Notes: generated by a model from the sequence alone, not told the origin. A stretch of DNA of 64,000 bases from Gymnopus androsaceus JB14 (GCA_009733575.1 ML769525.1:62001-126000); one strand, 5' to 3'; positions 41,851 to 53,964 are shown, numbered from the stretch's first letter. Numbers and translations: made by a program.

Positions 41851-43921
41851 ATGTCTCATACTACCAACTTGCGTAATAACACGTCGGAGAAGAGCCCGTG
41901 CGCCGGCGAGGTTCGTAGAGGAAACACCGACCTTTTGCGAGCACTGGGCTCCGACTCTGCAGAAGATATCAGAATTGATTTCGACACTGCAAGGGATGTT
42001 CGACTGGCCATTCCCAATCAATCGGAGCAGTCAGATACAGAGGAAGGAGGTCCTCGTGGCTCTTCCAATCCACCCAGTGCACGACCCAGAACAAGTCCTC
42101 GAACGCCAAAAGATGGTTCCGATTGGCTCAGGGACCGATTTATGAGAAGAGGCAAGAGGAAAGTTGGAGTGATGGAGAGTTTGAAAGCTATCGTGAAGTC
42201 TTCGTGTGAGTGTGATAATCTCTCTCTTACTTATCGTTTAGAGCTTTGCATCACAGGGCTTAACCTCCTTTTCGTCTTTATTCCTATCTCGTGGGCTTTG
42301 CACTTTACCAACGACCAGAATAACTGGCCATTCGAAGTCATATTCCCTAGTGGGTACCGTTGCTAAATTCATCCTCGCCCCAAGCTTATACCCATTAAGT
42401 CTCCCTCATCGCATTAGTTCCTCTAGAGAAATCTCTCAAATATGGAGGTGACCAAATCAGCCTCTATTGCGGAAAAGAAATAGGTGATTTTATTATAGTC
42501 ACAATGAACAAGTATGCATTTTCTTGCTCCCCTCTTCTACGCCCTAGTTCATGGATGACTTGCAGTGCAGTCGAAGCTACCCTCGCCATCATCCTTCTAG
42601 TGAAATGCGAGTGAGTCAACTCCATCCTCCGTTTTCCCTTCCCTTATCATTTTCCACGCAGACTGCGTCTTCTTCAATCCACCATTATCGGAGTAATTCT
42701 CCTTCATCTTCTACTTGTCCCTGGCGTAGCATTCATAATTGGCGGAGCCAAATTAATCTACCAGTCATTAAACCAACACTCTGCTCAACTTAATCATATC
42801 TTACTGCTAATGGGGTGAATAGACTCCACGCTTTTCCCAGTTATTTATACTTACCTTTGGCGTTCGTAGGGCACTCACGCTCGTTCTACCAACCGCATTA
42901 TATGCTACACTGCAGAACGCTGACGCAATGAGTGACGACTCGATCCGCGAGGACCTACTCAAAGTCAGCCATGCTTTAGCCATCATACTCCTTATAGTGT
43001 GAGTCCCCTTCCCCTTTGCACTCCACGTCCTTTCACTAGTTTTCCTAGATACGCTTATTCTCGAGTGTTCTTATACGATCCTCCGGGAGAAAACAATGCC
43101 TTCCGTGCACTCCCAGACGCTCCAACTGCACTGCTCGAAGAAGAGCGTAAACTCCTCCATGAGGAGCCAGAAGTCAATCAATGGGTGTGCATTGCGTTCC
43201 TATTGGCTACGATTGGGCTGATGGCGCCTTCTGCAGAATGGGTATGTTCCCTGTTTCTTTGCTCGAGCTAAATTTTGCTTACTATGTTTAGCTAGTCGAC
43301 AGTGTCAATATCGTTCAATCACATAATCAAGTTAAATTACAGTAAGTCTTGCTAGTTCAAGTGTCTTCCCTACTTACAGTGGCTTACCTCGTTTCAGATA
43401 TTTTGGCCTCATTGTTTTACCTCTTTCGTCTTACACCGCCGATGCAATTCTAGCGGCAGGATACTTTGTTCGCACCACCCTGCGGTACCTCATAGGATGG
43501 AAATCTCCACCACCTCGAGTCGCTAAAGCGCGCTCCATTGAGGTGTCAATACAATTTAATCTATTGTGGTTACCATTAATCATATTATTGGGGTGGTGGA
43601 CTAATCGTCCTATAACGCTTCTTTTTGGTCGGTGCTCAGTGATTTTGACTGTGTTCCCGAGCTGAAGTTGAATCTACATGGTTAGATGCATTCGAAGTGA
43701 CTATCCTCATCGGAGCGTGTTTTCTCGTCAACTTTGTAACTGCCGATGCAAAAACAAATTGGGCTGAAGGTGCTACGATGGTTTCATTCTATATTATGAT
43801 TGTAAGTTTTTCACGTTTATGAAGGGCCCGCTACTCATATGTGTAGGCAATAACTGCCTGGTTTCATATTGGCAATGAGTCGATTAGCCGACTTCTTGAA
43901 GCGGGTCAATGTTCTGAATAA
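41851..43921 (+). CDS. CAX-family vacuolar cation/proton exchanger, type 2 copy 2, apparently intact
   Basis: Close paralogue of 27584-29685. The ATG at 41851 lies about 110 bp after CACATAAGTATAGG. The domain order is the same: polar N-terminus with QSDTEEGGPRG, GLNLLFVFIPISWALHF, alpha-1 MNNAVEATLAI (spliced), a large RKLLHEEPEVNQWVC exon, degenerate alpha-2 LSSYTADAILAAGYF, AFEVTILIG and TNWAEGATMVS. The stop is at 43919-43921. All junctions I followed are in phase. With the copy at 27584 it is one of the two members of the array most likely to be functional. Confidence 0.8.
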
Positions 43922-43998
43922 TGTCCTATTTAATTTTTTATGACAAGTAAATGATAATGCATTCTCATATCTAGTTGATTACGTTCTTCTCGTTGATC

Positions 43999-44981
43999 CT
44001 AATTTCCCTTCGCGAGAGCTTGGAAGTTGACTGATTTCAACCCTTGCACTCCAACTTTCAGGAATCCGCTCTCGTCGTTGAACTGCTGCAACACTTCACC
44101 GTCAGCTCTCAACTCGTCGACATCCCAATGTGCCCACAAAAAACGACCATGCAACCAAGATGCTTCTGGAGACGCTGCCCATACGGAAAAGTCTGCCGGT
44201 AAAGCCACTAGAGTAGGAAGCAGGTTAACGAGTGAAAACAACGCCGAGAGATGGAACATACTTTTATCCCAATTAACAGCGTTCCGGTCATAGTTCTTAG
44301 AAGCAAACTCAGAGTACTGCGTTCCAGGATGGAACGAAATGATCTGAACATCTTCCACTGGGCGCTCAGTTGCAATGTGGCCAAGCAACGCCATGAGCGC
44401 CACTTTGGATGTGTTGTAACGAACCGTGGCTGCAGGGCAAGGGTGCATATGAATCCCTGCAGTGGAGACACTAACGAGGTGCAGTTGCAGACCCGCCGGA
44501 CGGAGAACCTGCTTTATGAAATTGGCAGACATGAGGAAGTTCCCTCCGACGTTGGTATCGAAGGCTGCCATTAATTCGTTTTTGGTTAGAGACAAGGTCT
44601 CTGAGGCGATGGGAGAGATGTGTGCTGCGTTGAGGACTAGAACGTGCACGAGGATGTTTTGAGAGTGGAGCAACTCCCAGAGTGAGGCGATGGAGGTTTC
44701 AGAGGCAATGTCGGCCTCACGAGCGATGAATTCAGTGGCACCACTGGAAAATCTTCGCGCAATTTAATCAACGCCTCATCCAAAAACCCTGCCCTCCTGC
44801 CTATGATAATAATTCTAGACGCGGAGGCTTTGGCGAAGGAACGAGCAATTTCGAAACCTATTCCGCCCCCACCACCAGTAATCAGGATAGTTTTACCGGT
44901 TTGGCTGAGGGTGGGCTTGGTTGGCGAGATGGATGGGTAGGTATCTTTGTGGTAGGTGGGAGTCAACTTGGAGAGAGACAT
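43999..44981 (-). CDS. short-chain dehydrogenase/reductase (SDR)
   Basis: NAD(P)-dependent oxidoreductase of the classical SDR type. The start at 44979-44981 (MSLSKLTPTYHKD) is preferred over an upstream ATG at 45041. It has the cofactor motif TGGGGGIG near residue 35, NAA (VLNAAH), catalytic Ser in LVSVSTAG and Y..SK in YNTSKVAL. It ends [19 protein letters not shown]..., with stop at 43999-44001, and one intron near 44205-44260. One base appears to be missing near 44737 (after LREDF), where the frame jumps into the SGATEFIAREADI continuation. It is therefore broken unless this is a sequencing error. Substrate unknown. A 3' fragment of the same gene at 29776-30250 shows it belongs to the duplicated module. 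Confidence 0.75.
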
Positions 44982-45865
44982 TGGGCCTTGTAAATGCGAG
45001 GAAGCTGGAGCTCTTGGAGGACTACAATTTTGACGTGTCATATTTTATACGAGTTCAAATATGGCTACCCCAAGCACTAAGCCGGGCATTACTTACTCCG
45101 AACGTCAAGTGCTGATTCATGTCTTTAAATTTATTAGCGACCAAAAATCTTTAAATTTCAAATCCTCACCTCAGTTAATTGAGTCGCAGCGCGTGCTTTG
45201 TAAAACTTAATCATGCTGATCGATTTTTTCCGGTTGGCATCCGGCGGTATCAGACATGAGATTAGATTAGATTATGGCTGCGATAACTCGCTTTGACCGT
45301 GGCACGTGGTCATGATCACTCCTATCTTTATCTTTTCTGGTAGTGACAGGAAAAGTGTGGGAATCAAATTAGCGCTAGTGCTTTTTCTTCGAAAAAAGTG
45401 GACGGAGCAGCTGCAGCTTCAACCACGTTGCCTAGCAGCTAGGTATAGTGGAACAAAATGATTATAATAGCAATTTAAGGATTTTGTTGAAAATAGATTT
45501 TTAAAAAGTTGCGAGGAACCACTCGGAACAGTACTTACAGGGTACAGAAACAGGCATTAACGGCCATACATATTGATTATTTTTTCAACAAAACCTTCAA
45601 AATGCATCTCTAAACATTTCACTCTCCCAAAATTTGTCCAGATGTGAAGTCCTTGAAGCTGTAGGTGGTCCATCGAAAATCGCCGTGGAAAACAGTGTGA
45701 ACTTTTAAGCGCCCGTTGAATACGGTCACCTTCCACACTCTTTCAGACTCTTTGAGTCCTTCCTCTCATTTTTCTAGCCTAATTTGGGCCTAATCATATA
45801 CCCGTATCTTGATCCATCATTAACTAATATGAAGACCCTCAAATCTGCTGCTCTAGCTGGCTATA
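44982..45865. other. intergenic, no gene recognised
   Basis: About 880 bases with no ORF of convincing length or similarity and no repeat that I could pair. Confidence 0.4.
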
Positions 45866-46014
45866 CTGTACTCTTCCGACCAACTGTTCAGTCACGCATC
45901 ACGTCCAAATAATTGGACCTCGGATTTAATTTTTTCTCGAATTTTCGGATTTTTTTGGTATTTTTTATTTTGTATTTTTCCGAAATCTGTGAACAGTTGG
46001 TCGGAAGAGTACAG
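45866..46014. mobile_element. 149-bp MITE, Tc1/mariner-like
   Basis: Perfect 25-bp terminal inverted repeats (left CTGTACTCTTCCGACCAACT..., right the reverse complement) are flanked by TA on both sides (45864-45865, 46015-46016), the Tc1/mariner target duplication. The interior is T-rich and non-coding. Confidence 0.85.
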
Positions 46015-46123
46015 TAATACCTCGAAGTTCGAACCGATTTTGAACCGATTTGCCACCTTGTTTCAAGCGCCGTTGCTGAGTCAGCGCCAAAATCGCTAGC
46101 GGCGTTGGTCACTACCAATCTTT

Positions 46124-47491
46124 CACCCCGGCGGACTGAATTATTATCAGTCAAAATTTTACAGGAAATTTGTCAAGTAAAATATACACTTTTTCCTGTG
46201 CAATCTCCTGCGAGAAAGGAGATCTTTCGCATTGGTAAAAGAACCTGGGAAAGATAACCTTTTACACTATAAATCTCCCCTGAAAAAATTAGGAGCTTTT
46301 GCCGAGGATAAAAAAGGACAATTTCATGAGAAATTTCCTCCCTTTCACACATGTAAAAGATGCTGGGAAAATTTATCTTTTTCAGCTGAAATCTCCACTG
46401 TAATTGGCTTCCTTTCCCATTAGAAATAGACAATGAAATCATTCTTCTTTCCCGTAAACTTTTTCGAGGGAGGGCAGTAAGGGGACAACATGTTTGCCCA
46501 CTCCCAGGGCAGCAGATATTCCAGAATGAGGGCAGAATGAGGGGCGACACCATGGGTTGACAAGTTAGATACAGCTTACTTACACAGTACAACTAATACT
46601 TGGTAACTTGGATCATCAATTGCAAGATTACAGCTACAGATCTTGTATGGACCGCTGGCACCGTACTACTACTAGTACTACCAAGTAAGTAAATGTAGTA
46701 GGTTAAATATGAGTTGGTTACAAGGGCAGGATTTTGTGCCTGATCCTGCTCTAGACTCGAGCCAGTAGCTTCGGTATTGGCACCTCCGTGCATCACGTCT
46801 CTGCAGCAGGGAGTGGTTCGAGTCTAAATCCTGCTCTTGAAACCGCATGAGTGCCCACCATGTGCCAGCACAGTGGGCACACTTTCACCCCTCACGCATC
46901 GAATAGGTAAATAAACCGGCGCGGTCCCATTGAGGAATAATTGGGTTCTGATACGTAGCTCATCTACTTAGTGACGATGTCAATGTTTATGCCAATATAC
47001 TTTGTATTGAAAAAACTGCATTGGATGTAGCGCTTGAAATTAGCGCCACTGCTATTCGTACAATATGTCAGCCCCGGACTCTGCCCTCATTCTGGGCTAT
47101 CTGCTGCCCTTGCGGCAGGGCAGCACCCGGTTCACCTACCGCCCTCCCTCGGAAAAGTTTACGGGAAAGAACAATAGTTTCATTGTCTATTTCTAATAGG
47201 AAAGGAAGCCAATTACAGTGGAGATTTCAGCTGAAAAAGACAAATTTTCCCAGCATCTTTTACATGTGTGAAAGGAAAGAAATTTCTCATGAAATTGTCC
47301 GTTTTTATCCTCGGCAAAAGTTCCTAATTTTTTCAGGGGAGATTTATAGTGTAAAAGGTTATCTTTCCCAGGTTCTTTTACCAATGCAAAAGATCTCTTT
47401 TCTTGCAGGAGATTGCACAGGAAAAGTGTATATTTTACTTGACAAATTTCCTGTAAAATTTCAACTGATAATAACTCAGTCCGCCGGGGTG
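46124..47491. mobile_element. 1.37-kb fold-back element
   Basis: Arms of about 430 bp (46124-46560 and 47060-47491) are inverted copies. They end CACCCCGGCGGACTGA and its complement, with TTT on both outer sides, possibly a 3-bp target duplication. Starting with CAC and a 3-bp duplication would suit a CACTA-like derivative, but this is tentative. The spacer of about 500 bp is non-coding. ORFs in the arms are mirror images and not genes. Confidence 0.75.
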
Positions 47492-47669
47492 TTTCGTATA
47501 CACTCGATCAGTTCGAACTATTTTGGTTAATTCATAGTGAATGATACGTTAAATAGTTTGTAGAGTCCGGCTAGCATGTAAATATTCAAGGGAAAGTTGA
47601 TTTATATTGCTCCCATGCTAGTAAGTAAGTGTAAGCGCGAATACCTTGATAAAATCAGCACGCACTCGT

Positions 47670-48752
47670 AAGGTTATAGTTATTATACGCCTCAGAATGG
47701 TTATAGCCATCAGAGTGCATAGTTCAAGTGCATCGTGATAACCTTTGACCTGATACTGCGTACTGCGTAAGGAATTGGTAGCTACGCATCTATACGCACT
47801 GGCGCCCAAAGACAAGCCTGCGGCTTTCTCAGGAACACCGTCTACACTTTGATTCGGGACTGTACCGGCATCGCACGCATCGTAGAAGTAGGGCCACTGG
47901 TGCCAATAGTAAACAAATAATAATAATAATGACAAATCATGACTTAAGGGAGCGGGATATACGAGACCGTCCACGATAGCACCGTAGCTAGCGCGCCCAA
48001 GGTTGCCCATAGTCCATACCGCTGGCCTAAAAAAAGAGCCATGCATGAGTACCAGTTAATTTAACGATAACGAGGGATTTGCCACAGTCCTTGAACATTG
48101 TTTGATCCAGCAATATTCACTGCAGCTACAGCAAGTCCTCCAGTGAAGCCTTGAAAGACGTTTTAGAGATTTATCCGAAAGCTATAACGTCTTGAGAATA
48201 TCGCACAGAACTTATTTCCAAGTGGACATCACTCCACTTCTGATAATCCATGGTTGTGAATGGATTTCTCAGATAATGTTCTATAGGTGTAGAGATAGAT
48301 TCAAGAAGACAGATTTATCATTTTGGAATCTCGTGTTTACATCCGCGATGCCCCATCTTTGATGACGAGAGCTTCTAGGATTTACCCAAGATTTACCACT
48401 CTAGGTCGTCGGTCTTTGGGACATCAGGAAGTGCTATAAATCCGATACAGATCTTAAAAGAAGCTTACCTCCCAATACTGGAGGTCAACTAGAAGTTCGT
48501 GATTCAGTACATCGATACACCAATGTGCTAGATAAACGTAATTGCTTCCCAGTACGGATCATCCCCAGGTCAAAACGTTCGCCCGTCCCGATTGAACTCA
48601 TCACCAAAAACAAGTGTATACGTTGAGCCATCTGTGTATAATGTGATGGTATATGCGTCCTCGAGAGTGTCTTGATCGATAAGTCTAAAGTTGCCTAGAT
48701 CTGGTACTTGGCCCGTTGCATTGACCCCGGTGGTATCGAGCGTGTTACTCAT
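47670..48752 (-). pseudogene. KRE6/SKN1-like GH16 (beta-1,6-glucan synthesis) pseudogene
   Basis: Two stretches match KRE6/SKN1: an N-terminal one (GNFRLIDQDTLEDAYT, YTLVFGDEFNRDGRTF) and one with AVWTMGNLGRASYGA and WPYFYDACDAGTVPNQS. These are the usual landmarks of the glucanase-like domain in these ER/Golgi membrane proteins of cell-wall glucan synthesis. The codon for the Trp of F-W-PGDDPYWEA is TGA (48570-48572). The catalytic segment beyond it is degenerate, and the cytoplasmic/TM N-terminus and the C-terminal half are missing. A relic. Confidence 0.75.
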
Positions 48753-48779
48753 TGGGACTCCTAAAGCGCTGACCACTGT

Positions 48780-49590
48780 ACACTACGCACGAATTGAAAC
48801 TCTCGTCGGGGCATTAACTAGCACACTAAATAGGAGGATCTAACTAACCAAGAACCTGAAGGAATCTTCTTCCTAAACGCCCGGTTTGTCCTCAGACAAA
48901 ATTAAAATGGCTGCCTAAACTGATTCCCTCTCAGCATGAAGCAGGACGTGCTAGATGACAATCGATGTTTTTTTTTCCTCAGGAAATTGAAAATACCCAG
49001 GACTTCGCGGCGATGAGAATCGGAAATAGGTCGCGAAAACGCTCTTACGTTTAACCATAAGAGGCGGCTGAGATTTTTGGGATTCTTTATTACCTATCAG
49101 TATATCAGTGATCATAAACAGTGAGAGATTTTGTCGACACATATATATTGTTTCGAGAAGACAATGCTCAATTTTGAATACGTCTTTAGGGTACCATTGG
49201 ATCCAGATACGAGCAGCCCATGGAGATACGTAGTAATATTCAATCTCAATCGGAACTTCAGGAAAAACGTTGCTAGGAATTCGAAGAAAACACATTATAT
49301 GTAATTCGCATTCTGCACTCTGAATCCATGGCTAAAATTGAGTCCAAGTATAGGGAAAAGGGACGAGGGCGTCGGTCAGTGCTGGCTGCCATGCCAGTCG
49401 TGGTCAATTCATGGCAACCACTCGGTGATTGATACACACATTATTTATTATACCACCATGATAAATAATATGCGTGTAGATGCATAGGCTATATGTTGAA
49501 TTCTAAGGTCTAAGAGAAGGTGGTCTATAAGCCAAGTATATCCGAATCTATCAAGTCCACACGAGTTGCAAGCTGCAAGTCGCAAATCAT
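48780..49590. other. intergenic, no gene recognised
   Basis: One minus-strand open stretch (48951-49295) is not recognisable. I see no other structure. Confidence 0.35.
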
Positions 49591-49591
49591 C

Positions 49592-50876
49592 TCATCTAAT
49601 ATCCCTCGCACCCTCCATACCCTTCCTCAACAGATCCAACGTATTCAGATTCCTCTGTCTCTGCTGCTCAACAGCGCCGCCCATTGCCTGCTCCCACCAC
49701 CTGTCTCCTGCCGGAACGTCCCTCCATCCACCACGAAAGAACGTTTGAAGCTTCTTGATACTTCCCCCATGAAGCTTCGATGCAATCTTATTGACATTAT
49801 CCCAATGCGGAGGCGGATTAAAATGTGAATACTTCTTGTAGCTGTTATTAGACGCATCCAATGATGTTAAATCCAAATCCAAGTTGGACTCGGACTCGAG
49901 AGGAACAGAGAGCCCATTCGCAGCAAAAACTACCGCAGGAGGGACCGTTATTCGTCCCATTTTGAAACACATTTGCGATATGGTGATGGTATGGAGGGTA
50001 GCACCGTCTGGTTCCTCCCTCGCAAGAAGTTTCGATGCTATCTTATCCATATCCGTAGGTGGGACTGGCGTAGTGGAATTTAAGGGTGTGCTGGTCATGG
50101 AGACTCCGCTCGAGTTTATTGGAGCGTGGAAGAAGGATGGTGAAACGTTTTCTTGAGAGAGTTTCTTGTCCTTGGACGCATTGGCTTTTTGTTGCCTTTC
50201 GAAACGAATCGGCATACGAGGTATATCTTGAGATTTACCAAAAGTCAGGGGGAAAAATGACCACATATGTAAGAAAATAACACACCCATTTATCGTCCCA
50301 GGCTCCTAGCGTGACTCTCACTTCGTACTTGGCCAGAATGGGTATTTCACGCACGAAATGAAAATGAGTGCCAGCTAAAGGAATAAGACCACCTGCAATA
50401 AGGAACTTTGGGAGTAGCTGTGCTGCAAGTTTGAATCTGGCACCATCGAGAGCCTGTATGGATCCGTTGAGAATATGGGTATTTCATAAAGGATTGACAG
50501 AACAGACCTTTGCGTAACTCGAATTACTCAGATGGAAATTGTAGTCACTCTCATCGATACTGGCCCAAGACCGGAACACTGTCGACCGGAAGGGGCTTTC
50601 CCCAATCGGCGTCAAGGAGTCGATCCACTGTTCAAAGGCTTTTTCTTTGGCAAATTTAGAAAGAAATATTGTCTTCATGTTGAACACGAATTGCGAGATC
50701 CAGATGTAAATTATAGGACGGAAAACGCGAACTAGAAGTTGGTCAGACAAAATTGGGAACTAATCGGGTGAGAAGAGCGTACCATGCCAGACCATAGGAA
50801 AAGCACGTATGTTTAGCAGGAGAAGGCATCCTAGCAGCCATTTGGCGACTTTTCCTAAGAGATAAGCAAAGTGCAT
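49592..50876 (-). CDS. THEM6-like (thioesterase-like, hotdog-fold) membrane protein
   Basis: The start at 50874-50876 gives an N-terminal membrane segment (YLLGKVAKWLLGCLLLLNIR). An intron (50748-50799 approx.) leads to VRVFRPIIYIWI. The hotdog-fold region follows: SDYNFHLSNSSYAK, GARFKLAAQLLPKFLIAGG, IPLAGTHFHFVREIPILAKYEVR and LGAWDDKW. These are the landmarks of THEM6/UPF0670-type proteins, relatives of acyl-CoA thioesterases whose activity is mostly untested. After WDDKW an intron leads to IYLVCRFVSK. A further junction or a one-base shift is needed to reach the Ser/Thr-rich region and CFKMGRITVPPAVVFAANG; I could not resolve it. The C-terminus ends at 49592. Confidence 0.65.
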
Positions 50877-51161
50877 TGCAGAAATAAGGGGAGTGCTTAC
50901 GAGGCCGAAAGGTAATTATAGCGCCCACCGGCTACTGTGATACCCAGTGGCCGCCCCAAAGGAAAGTAAGCGCCCGTCTCGCAATTTCTTCCCTGGCTAG
51001 TCCGACTCGGTTGTTGTGTCTAACCATCATCAGGAATGCTACAGTAGGACATATCTACAACGCTGGCAGCCTGGTAAACAGTACAACAAGCAAATCGCCA
51101 TGAATCTATCATCTAGGTGGTCTAAATGCGATCGCAAACTGCAATCAAGCATGTCCCATAC

Positions 51162-52472
51162 TCAAAGCCTCCTGTACAGTCCGATCTCCCTTCACAACTG
51201 ACTGCACCACAGGAAGTGCATTGGAAAAATCGCTGAAGAGGATATGCTTGATGCCCAATTTAGTGCAATACGCCGCTAGGTCGTTTTCTCCGTACTCCTT
51301 CTCCCTGTGGGGATATTAGTTGGAGGGTACAGCACGGAGGTAGCAACTCACTTGACGAAAAGTACGTCAGCATGCTTTGCAGCGGACATGTCTAAAATGA
51401 GATGTGATTAGAATCGCATGAATAAGCGCAGCCAACAGTACAAACCTGATACGCCATCTCCGAAGAAAAAGAGGGTCGGAGGGTTTTCTAAATCACGGTA
51501 GGGTAAGATAGCTTGAGACTTGTCATGACCGAAACCACTGATCGATGGATTATTTAGCAAGATATACGGAGGGACGAGGACATGTAACTCACCTGGTAGG
51601 ATGCCTAACAGATACACATGGATTTAGTGAAACAAATACAGCACGACAGGCTATAATCTACCTACCTGTACTTGATTTCCCAAGTACCATCGGCTTTGAT
51701 ATCGACATCGTTAGAGATAATCTCGATCTCATTGGCAGACTCTTCTCCGAGGAGGTTAGTGAGTACTGCACGTATAGTTGGGGTCATTCCACTGTAAGAC
51801 AATAGTAAGGTTCCGGATTGCGGCGTAATCAAGTCAACTAGCTCAGCGTGGCGGACCTTGAGACAATGATGACAGGGATATCATTCGCTTTACACCACGC
51901 GTAGAATTCTTTGAATCCAGGATCTAGCTTGATGTCTAGAGAACAATCAATCCAACGCCATAAGATCTTCAGCGTAGAGCAATAATCACGCACTCTTTCG
52001 TAGAATTTCTTTGCACTCGTCGAATGAGTGCCCCTTGCTAACGACGCTAGCCAGCATATCATGGAACGCGTCTCTGTCAACGTTGTTAATATCGCAGAAA
52101 GAATCAAAATCACCATTTATTTAGCCTCACCTAAATGTGATCTTTTCATTCAAGACGTCCATATTCAACTCTCTCCTCTTCTCTCGACCAAATCCCAGGT
52201 TATCGGTCATATCTTTTGAAAGTTACGCGGGTAAACGGAGGGCCCAAAGCACACTAGTTAATTCCCAATACATTTCTGTAGTCAAAAAACCCACAATCAT
52301 TGGAATCGTACGTGGTTATGGTGCCATCCCTAACCAGATCCACAGATTGTTAGTTTTTGTGACAGCAAAATGGCAGACGACTTGAAGCTAACCAATCAGA
52401 CAGTACCACGAATTTCTTATCTTTGTGAATGGGAGGGTATGGCAGTGTGCTTTCGGGTGCCACGGCGTCCAT
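51162..52472 (-). CDS. HAD-superfamily phosphatase (phosphoserine phosphatase-like fold)
   Basis: The start at 52470-52472 (MDAVAPESTLPYPP) leads to HAD motif I, split by an intron within LSD-W-DGT. The second Asp is in the next exon (DGTITTYDSN). TDNLGFGREKRREL and DAFHDMLASVVSKGHSF form the cap. Motif II is PVIIVSRG, motif III the Lys in GHDKSQAI, and motif IV FFFGDGVSD. A conserved tail (KLGIKHILFSDFSNALP) ends at 51162-51164. There are about eight short introns. The family is common in fungi and resembles phosphoserine phosphatase and MtnX-type enzymes. The substrate cannot be told from sequence. Confidence 0.75.
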
Positions 52473-52724
52473 GGTGGTTTGTGGAGAGGAACAAACGTTG
52501 GAGCAGTGGGCGCTTTCCAAAAATTTTATCTTATCTTATCAAGATCAACATTGGGAAGCGCATTAGGACACAAGCACCAGTTCAAACAGACTTGACTTGA
52601 AAAGCAGCATTATTTCTAGCACGATTAAAAGGCTCTACAATATACAAGCGAATACATACGGGACGTCTATGAATAAGGTATCCAGTACCGACCATAATGT
52701 AGGTAAAAATATTACGACAGACAT

Positions 52725-53964
52725 CTACCAATCCAGAACAGGAGGGAAGAATTTAGCAATTAGACCCTCATAATATGGCCGCAGCCTCGCAGGGTCGCAA
52801 GTACCGTCACTCTTGCTGTAAAGATCGTAAGGATTGAAGGCTCGCACAGCGTCCAGATACTTTTGGTCCTTCTCCGACATCAAATGAGCGTAGGCCCCTT
52901 CCCGATGCCAAGGATAGAAGCTATGATAACGAATCATAGCAAGACCTTCCTCGGGCAGGGTGCTTTGGTCCTTGAGGACATGATACAGATACTATGGATA
53001 GACAGAGATCAGCCCGAGTTACACGGATGGAGTGACATGGGCAAATCGCACCTCATCATGTCCCCAGGATAGCATGACATTATCCATCCCACAGTGGGGC
53101 TCATAGATACCGCATTCAGTGCTGAACACTGCATCCTTGGAGTCCGGGTTACCCTCGAATGTGTGAGGATAGATGATTTTATCAGAGAATTTGCAGCCGA
53201 CAACAAAGGTATCCTGGGACGGAAGAATTATCAATTTATGATCATCCATCGAAGGAATGTTGACAGCTTACTCCTACGACGTCCCATTGACCTTGAGATC
53301 CGAACATGAACAGGAGCTTTCCCAGATCATGAACGAGACCAGTGACCTGGGAATATTGGAAATTGGATTGAGAATGTGATTCTCATCGACGACAGCAAAG
53401 GGCCTGCTAACCTGCATCCACTCTGGTTTACCGTCCCGACGAATAGCCTCGGCAGTTTGAAGCAAATGCTCGATTTGTGAAAGGTCCGTCTGTGGGCCTG
53501 GTTAATGACTAGAGCAAGAGACAAGCGACAAGGGACTCACGTCCGGATCCGACTCATCAACAAGCGTATTGAGCATCTCCATCGCCTCCCACACGCTCAT
53601 GCGCGCGCGCTTCTTGCTCTTAAAGTCAACCCGAGCTTGAATGTTGAACGCCACTGTCTGTTTTTCTGTATATCGGTCATGATGAGAGGCGTATGCTATG
53701 CACACACGAAGCGCGTACCATGCTGCTCCCTGTAAAAGTTCTTGACTCGGTCACAGGCGGCATCGTAGTCTCGGAACTGAGTCTTGTCCTTTTCCTGGTC
53801 GAACTGGGACTCTTCATTCCACTTTCCCTTGAGTGCATTGACTGAAAGAACGACGGACTATGATCAGCTACGTCTTCGAGAAAGGAAAGATACTTACCTT
53901 TGTCAATGGCGTCGGATGTATCGTCGAGGTCACGACCAGCGTTCAGAGCTATAGGAACGGGCAT
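52725..53964 (-). CDS. MIOX: myo-inositol oxygenase
   Basis: Di-iron enzyme converting myo-inositol to D-glucuronate (EC 1.13.99.1), cytosolic. The ATG at 53962-53964 is preferred; another in-frame ATG lies at 53985. Exons give [25 protein letters not shown], LHxTAEAIR-type helices, [10 protein letters not shown] (metal ligands), [32 protein letters not shown] (metal ligands) and the family C-terminus [27 protein letters not shown], with stop at 52725. Full length for the family. Five or so introns of about 50-60 bp. It neighbours an aldo-keto reductase (55875), which suggests an inositol or uronate catabolic pair. Confidence 0.9.

Noticed and set aside
23883..43921. Calling the CAX array a single multi-repeat gene
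   Set aside because: Each unit has its own promoter-like box, start exon and stop codon.
46780..46845. tRNA-like stretch (GGTTCGAGTCTAAATCC)
   Set aside because: It resembles a T-arm, but no acceptor stem or anticodon arm of proper length could be formed around it.
46173..47530. Mirror-image ORFs in the fold-back arms
   Set aside because: The two arms give the same peptide on opposite strands, as expected from an inverted repeat. No known domain.
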